DNA from: JBBRHF01 sp038223055
Lineage (GTDB): Bacteria > Actinomycetota > Actinomycetes > JACCUZ01
Direction of reading: 5' to 3'
Assembly: GCA_038223055.1 (NCBI GenBank)
Contig: JBBRHF010000178.1
Location: forward strand, 1-8,731
Length of the DNA: 8,731 bases
How positions within the stretch are numbered: position 1 is the first letter of the stretch; each line of letters begins with the position of its first letter. Both the position numbers and the translations under genes were made by a program. Below are positions 6,280 to 8,731 of the stretch, in pieces. The notes beneath the pieces are model-generated. The model was not told the origin of the DNA. It did no database searches and saw only the letters and a program-made list of their open reading frames with translations.

Positions 6280-7182
6280 ATGTCCGCGCAGACGCCTCCC
6301 GATTCCGAGCGCCAGGCCCCCGAGATCGACCCCGAGACCGACGGCGCGGCCGACCCGCGGCCGCCGGAGCGGCTTAAGGGGCCGGTGACCCAGCGTCGCG
6401 GGCAGATTGAGAAGAGCACCACCGACCAGCGACTGCTGGATTCCCGCGGTCCCAGCGACTGGGTGCATGCCGACCCGTGGCGGGTGCTGCGGATCCAGTC
6501 CGAGTTCGTCGAGGGGTTCGGGGCGCTCGCTGAGCTCGGCCGGGCGGTTTCGGTCTTCGGGTCGGCGAGGGCGTCGCGTGACTCGGCGGAGTATGCCCTC
6601 GGCGAGGACATCGGGCGCCGCCTCGTGGAGGCGGGTTACGCCGTCATCACCGGCGGCGGTCCGGGCGTGATGGAGGCGGTCAACAAGGGCGCCTGCGACG
6701 CTAACGGTGTCTCCGTCGGGCTCGGCATCGAACTGCCGTTCGAGCAGGGCATGAACGACTGGGTCGACCTCGGCGTCAACTTTCGCTACTTCTTCGCGCG
6801 CAAGACGATGTTTGTCAAGTACGCCCAGGGATTCATCGTGCTGCCGGGCGGTTTCGGCACCTTCGACGAGCTGTTCGAGGCCCTGTGCCTGGTGCAGACC
6901 CGCAAGGTGACCTCGTTCCCGGTCGTCCTGATGGGTTCGGCCTACTGGGGCGGCCTGGTCGACTGGCTGCGCGCCACGGTGCTCGTCGAGGGCAAGATCG
7001 CCGAGCAGGACCTCGCCCTGTTCACCGTCACCGACGACCCCGCCGAGGCCGTCCAGACGATCATGCACGCCAACGACACCGCCCGCCGCGCGACCGAGGA
7101 GCGGGCTGTGGACGCGGGGGAGCGGGGGCGCCAGGGTTCGATGCACAGCGGCGGTCCCAACGCCGGTCACCGCGCCGAGTAG
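6280..7182 (+). CDS. LOG-family (TIGR00730) nucleotide phosphoribohydrolase
   Basis: This 300-residue cytoplasmic protein belongs to the LOG/lysine-decarboxylase-like Rossmann family, whose studied members hydrolyse cytokinin riboside 5'-monophosphates or related nucleoside monophosphates to free base and ribose 5-phosphate. The signatures are GGGPGVMEA (125-133), R174-K175 in FFARKTMFVKYA, and PGGFGTFDE (189-197) with catalytic E197, followed by LVQTRK. The core domain spans about 85-265. The N-terminal 60 residues are a charged, Pro-rich extension and the last 30 are also disordered-looking, so the protein is longer than the compact roughly 190-residue members. The ATG at 6280 has no ribosome binding site and may be leaderless. 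The folP2 homologue follows after 15 bases in the same frame, so the two are very likely co-transcribed and coupled. In vivo substrate is unknown; older annotations as lysine decarboxylase would be wrong. Confidence 0.92.
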   Translation: MSAQTPPDSERQAPEIDPETDGAADPRPPERLKGPVTQRRGQIEKSTTDQRLLDSRGPSDWVHADPWRVLRIQSEFVEGFGALAELGRAVSVFGSARASRDSAEYALGEDIGRRLVEAGYAVITGGGPGVMEAVNKGACDANGVSVGLGIELPFEQGMNDWVDLGVNFRYFFARKTMFVKYAQGFIVLPGGFGTFDELFEALCLVQTRKVTSFPVVLMGSAYWGGLVDWLRATVLVEGKIAEQDLALFTVTDDPAEAVQTIMHANDTARRATEERAVDAGERGRQGSMHSGGPNAGHRAE

Positions 7183-7197
7183 CCCCCTAAGCAGACC

Positions 7198-8145
7198 GTG
7201 CCACCCACCGAACCGGAGCCGACCGACTGGTCCGCCCGGCCCGAGCCGGCCGTCCCGCCGCGCCCTCCTGCACCGTCCGGCGGCGCGCTGCGGCTTGGGG
7301 CGCGCACCTTCGATCCGGACGAGCTGGTCGTGATGGCGATCATCAACCGAACCCCCGACTCGTTCTTCGACCAGGGCTCATACGTCGCGGACGCCGCAGC
7401 GCTGGCTGCCGTCGACCTGGCCGTCGGTGACGGCGCGGCCATCGTTGACATCGGCGGGGTCAAGGCGGGACCCGGCCCGGCGGTGGACGCGGCCGAGGAG
7501 ATTCGCCGAACGGCGGGATGCGTGGCAGCCGTCCGGTCGCGCCATCCCGACCTGGTGATCAGCGTCGACACATGGCGCGCCGAGGTCGCGCGGGCGCTGT
7601 GCGGGGAGGGCGCCGACCTGCTCAACGATGCGTGGGGCGGCTACGACCAGGGACTGGCGGAGGTGGCTGCGGAGTTCGGGGTCGGGCTGGTGTGCAGCCA
7701 CGCCGGCGGCCTCGCGCCGCGCACCGACCCGCACCGGGTGGCCTACGACGACGTCGTCGCCGACGTGGTCGCCACGGTGACGAGGCTGGCCGAGCGGGCG
7801 GTGCGGCTCGGCGTACGTCCCGACGGTCTGCTCATCGACGCCGCCCACGACTTCGCCAAGAACACCTACCACTCGCTCGAGGTGACCCGGCGGATGGGCG
7901 AGCTGGCGGCGACGGGCTGGCCGGTGCTGGTGGCCGTGTCGAACAAGAAGTTCCTCGGCGAGGTGCTTGACGTCGACAAGGACGGCCGGCTGGAGGCGAC
8001 CCTGGCCGCGACCACAGTCTGCGCCTGGCAGGGTGCCCGGGTCTTCCGGGCTCATCAGGTGGCGGCGACCCGGCGGGCGCTGGACACGGTCGGCGCGATC
8101 CGTGGGACCCAGCCGCCGAAGGTGTCCCGGCGCGCCCTCGCGTGA
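7198..8145 (+). CDS. folP2: FolP2-type dihydropteroate synthase homologue with altered active site
   Basis: The 315-residue TIM-barrel protein begins at GTG 7198, the first start after the LOG stop in this frame; residues 1-30 are a Pro-rich tail before the first strand. It matches the pattern I recall for mycobacterial FolP2 rather than FolP1. Retained dihydropteroate synthase features are N50 of NRTPDSF, SVDT (122-125), N143-D144, K250 and the R284/H286 pair of FRAHQV. Changed ones are striking: the pterin/pABA loop usually GGESTRPG reads GGVKAGPG (86-93), the usual DPGxGFGK reads DAAHDFAKN (214-222), the SRK motif reads SNKK (248-251), and HMQG-like residues become SHAGG. Loss of the loop Ser-Thr-Arg argues against normal p-aminobenzoate chemistry, and the M. 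tuberculosis homologue is reported to lack the activity. The real substrate is unknown. The gene is transcribed with the LOG gene and closes at a strong hairpin. Confidence 0.9.
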   Translation: MPPTEPEPTDWSARPEPAVPPRPPAPSGGALRLGARTFDPDELVVMAIINRTPDSFFDQGSYVADAAALAAVDLAVGDGAAIVDIGGVKAGPGPAVDAAEEIRRTAGCVAAVRSRHPDLVISVDTWRAEVARALCGEGADLLNDAWGGYDQGLAEVAAEFGVGLVCSHAGGLAPRTDPHRVAYDDVVADVVATVTRLAERAVRLGVRPDGLLIDAAHDFAKNTYHSLEVTRRMGELAATGWPVLVAVSNKKFLGEVLDVDKDGRLEATLAATTVCAWQGARVFRAHQVAATRRALDTVGAIRGTQPPKVSRRALA

Positions 8146-8171
8146 CCCAGCCGGCGAGTGCCGGCTCGGGT
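8145..8171 (+). terminator. Strong hairpin at the folP2 stop codon
   Basis: AGCCGGC (8149-8155) and GCCGGCT (8160-8166) form a perfect 7-bp stem with the loop GAGT, extended by ACCC (8145-8148) pairing with GGGT (8168-8171) around one bulged C. It starts at the last base of the stop codon. It probably ends the LOG-folP2 transcript, since the next gene seems to have its own start signal. No T-tract follows beyond two T. Confidence 0.55.
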
Positions 8172-8189
8172 TCCGCACGTCTCCCATGA

Positions 8190-8195
8190 CACGAT
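8190..8195 (+). promoter_or_regulatory. Candidate -10 box for the DivIVA-domain gene
   Basis: CACGAT resembles the actinobacterial -10 pattern (TANNNT, first base differing) and ends seven bases before the GTG at 8203. No Shine-Dalgarno sequence is present, so the mRNA may be leaderless. The evidence is position and weak motif match only. Confidence 0.3.
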
Positions 8196-8202
8196 TACGG
8201 AC

Positions 8203-8583
8203 GTGACGCTGTTGCTCCCGCTGGCCATCCTGGCCGTCCTCGCGATCGTTCTGGTGCTGGCCGTCGGCCGGGGGGACGGCTTGGGCGCATCGCTGTCCGA
8301 GCCTGTGCGCGACCGGCCTCCGGCAGGCGAGCTGCCCGACAGCGCTGTGGCGCCGCAGGACATCGGCGCCGTCCGGTTCACGATGGCGCTGCGCGGCTAC
8401 CGGATGGCCGAGGTGGACACCGTGCTCGACCGGCTGGCCGATGAGCTGGCCGTCCGCGACGAGCGGATCGCCGCGCTCGAGCACCCCGCGCCACCCGGCG
8501 ACACGCCACCGGACCTCAGACACGACGACCCTCCATTCGGCCTGACCCACGACGACCAGCAGACAGGCGGACCCCGTGGCTGA
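8203..8583 (+). CDS. Small membrane-anchored DivIVA-domain protein
   Basis: The 126-residue product starts at GTG 8203, directly before a hydrophobic helix (residues 2-21, LLLPLAILAVLAIVLVLAV). A GTG at 8158 would add 15 residues, but it lies inside the preceding hairpin and would put a polar tail before the membrane segment. Residues about 51-92 match the short DivIVA N-terminal motif (VRFTMALRGYRMAEVDTVLDRL), which in DivIVA proteins binds curved membrane and starts a coiled coil. The rest is an acidic, Pro- and His-rich tail. The protein is about the size of the mycobacterial homologue I recall next to folP2 and gpgS. A role in polar growth or division-site organisation is plausible but inferred. 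Its last codons overlap the next gene by 8 bases. Confidence 0.85.
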   Translation: MTLLLPLAILAVLAIVLVLAVGRGDGLGASLSEPVRDRPPAGELPDSAVAPQDIGAVRFTMALRGYRMAEVDTVLDRLADELAVRDERIAALEHPAPPGDTPPDLRHDDPPFGLTHDDQQTGGPRG

Positions 8584-8731
8584 ACTCGTGCTCACCGTCG
8601 AGGTCGACGCCCCCGTGGCCCCGACCTGGGAGGCCCTCACCGACTGGGACCTGCATGACCAGTGGATGCTGCTCACCCGCGCCCACGGCGGCGCCGGTCA
8701 GGGGGAAACCATCGAGGCATTCACCGGCGTG
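8576..8731 (+). CDS. SRPBCC-fold (polyketide cyclase/START-like) protein, N-terminal part
   Basis: The frame starts at GTG 8576, overlapping the end of the DivIVA-domain gene by 8 bases, with AGGCGG a few bases upstream as a possible ribosome binding site. It runs open to the window end for 52 codons. The visible part reads VTVEVDAPVAP-like beta strand, then the helix TWEALTDWDLHDQWMLL, then a Gly-rich turn and GETIEAFTGV. This is the usual start of an SRPBCC-family ligand-binding fold. Ligand and function cannot be told. The overlap suggests translational coupling with the DivIVA-domain gene. Confidence 0.8.
   Translation, partial: MAELVLTVEVDAPVAPTWEALTDWDLHDQWMLLTRAHGGAGQGETIEAFTGV

Noticed and set aside
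6226..7170. Open minus-strand frame that would extend the LAL protein N-terminus by about 315 residues
   Set aside because: It is antisense to the well-supported LOG gene, its sequence is low-complexity Gly/Arg/His/Asp with no family features, and the LAL family normally begins just before the VGRTEEL motif at ATG 6225.

Overview
The window is GC-rich DNA (about 77% G+C in a 300-base stretch counted by hand) with strong third-position GC, and its gene content points to an actinomycete. The clearest taxonomic signal is the set LOG-family phosphoribohydrolase, divergent FolP2-type dihydropteroate synthase homologue, and small membrane-anchored DivIVA-domain protein, an order I recall from mycobacteria and streptomycetes. 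Two c-di-GMP proteins and a sigma-28-like promoter suggest the host, or a close ancestor, is motile. I cannot name the genus.

Left part (1-2984, + strand): two c-di-GMP turnover genes in tandem. The first is the C-terminal part of a GGDEF-EAL protein that enters from outside the window. The second is a complete 644-residue membrane-anchored protein with an extracytoplasmic sensor segment, an intact GGDEF domain with its inhibitory site, and an EAL domain with all expected metal and catalytic residues. It has its own FliA/SigD-type promoter and a strong ribosome binding site in the 88-base gap.

Middle part (2985-6225, - strand): an unsettled region. A large LAL/LuxR-type ATPase regulator has lost its C-terminal helix-turn-helix and probably an internal block of about 150-200 residues. 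It runs in frame into a roughly 100-residue beta-rich module of much lower GC (about 62%) that looks like the mature part of an exported protein. Downstream lie a hairpin, an 88-residue gene broken by a one-base frameshift, and a doubtful 66-codon ORF. This is the most unusual part of the window.

Right part (6226-8731, + strand): a conserved housekeeping-like block. A 54-base divergent spacer holds a perfect 6-1-6 inverted repeat and a possible leaderless promoter. Then come the LOG protein, FolP2 15 bases later, a strong hairpin at the folP2 stop, the DivIVA-domain membrane protein (possibly leaderless) and, overlapping it by 8 bases, the start of an SRPBCC-fold protein cut by the window end. 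The FolP2 protein lacks several residues needed for classical dihydropteroate synthesis, so its true reaction is open.

No tRNA, rRNA, CRISPR array, complete insertion sequence or phage gene was seen. I found no clear new multi-gene system. The best candidates for something undescribed are the LAL-beta-module fusion and the frameshifted small gene next to it.
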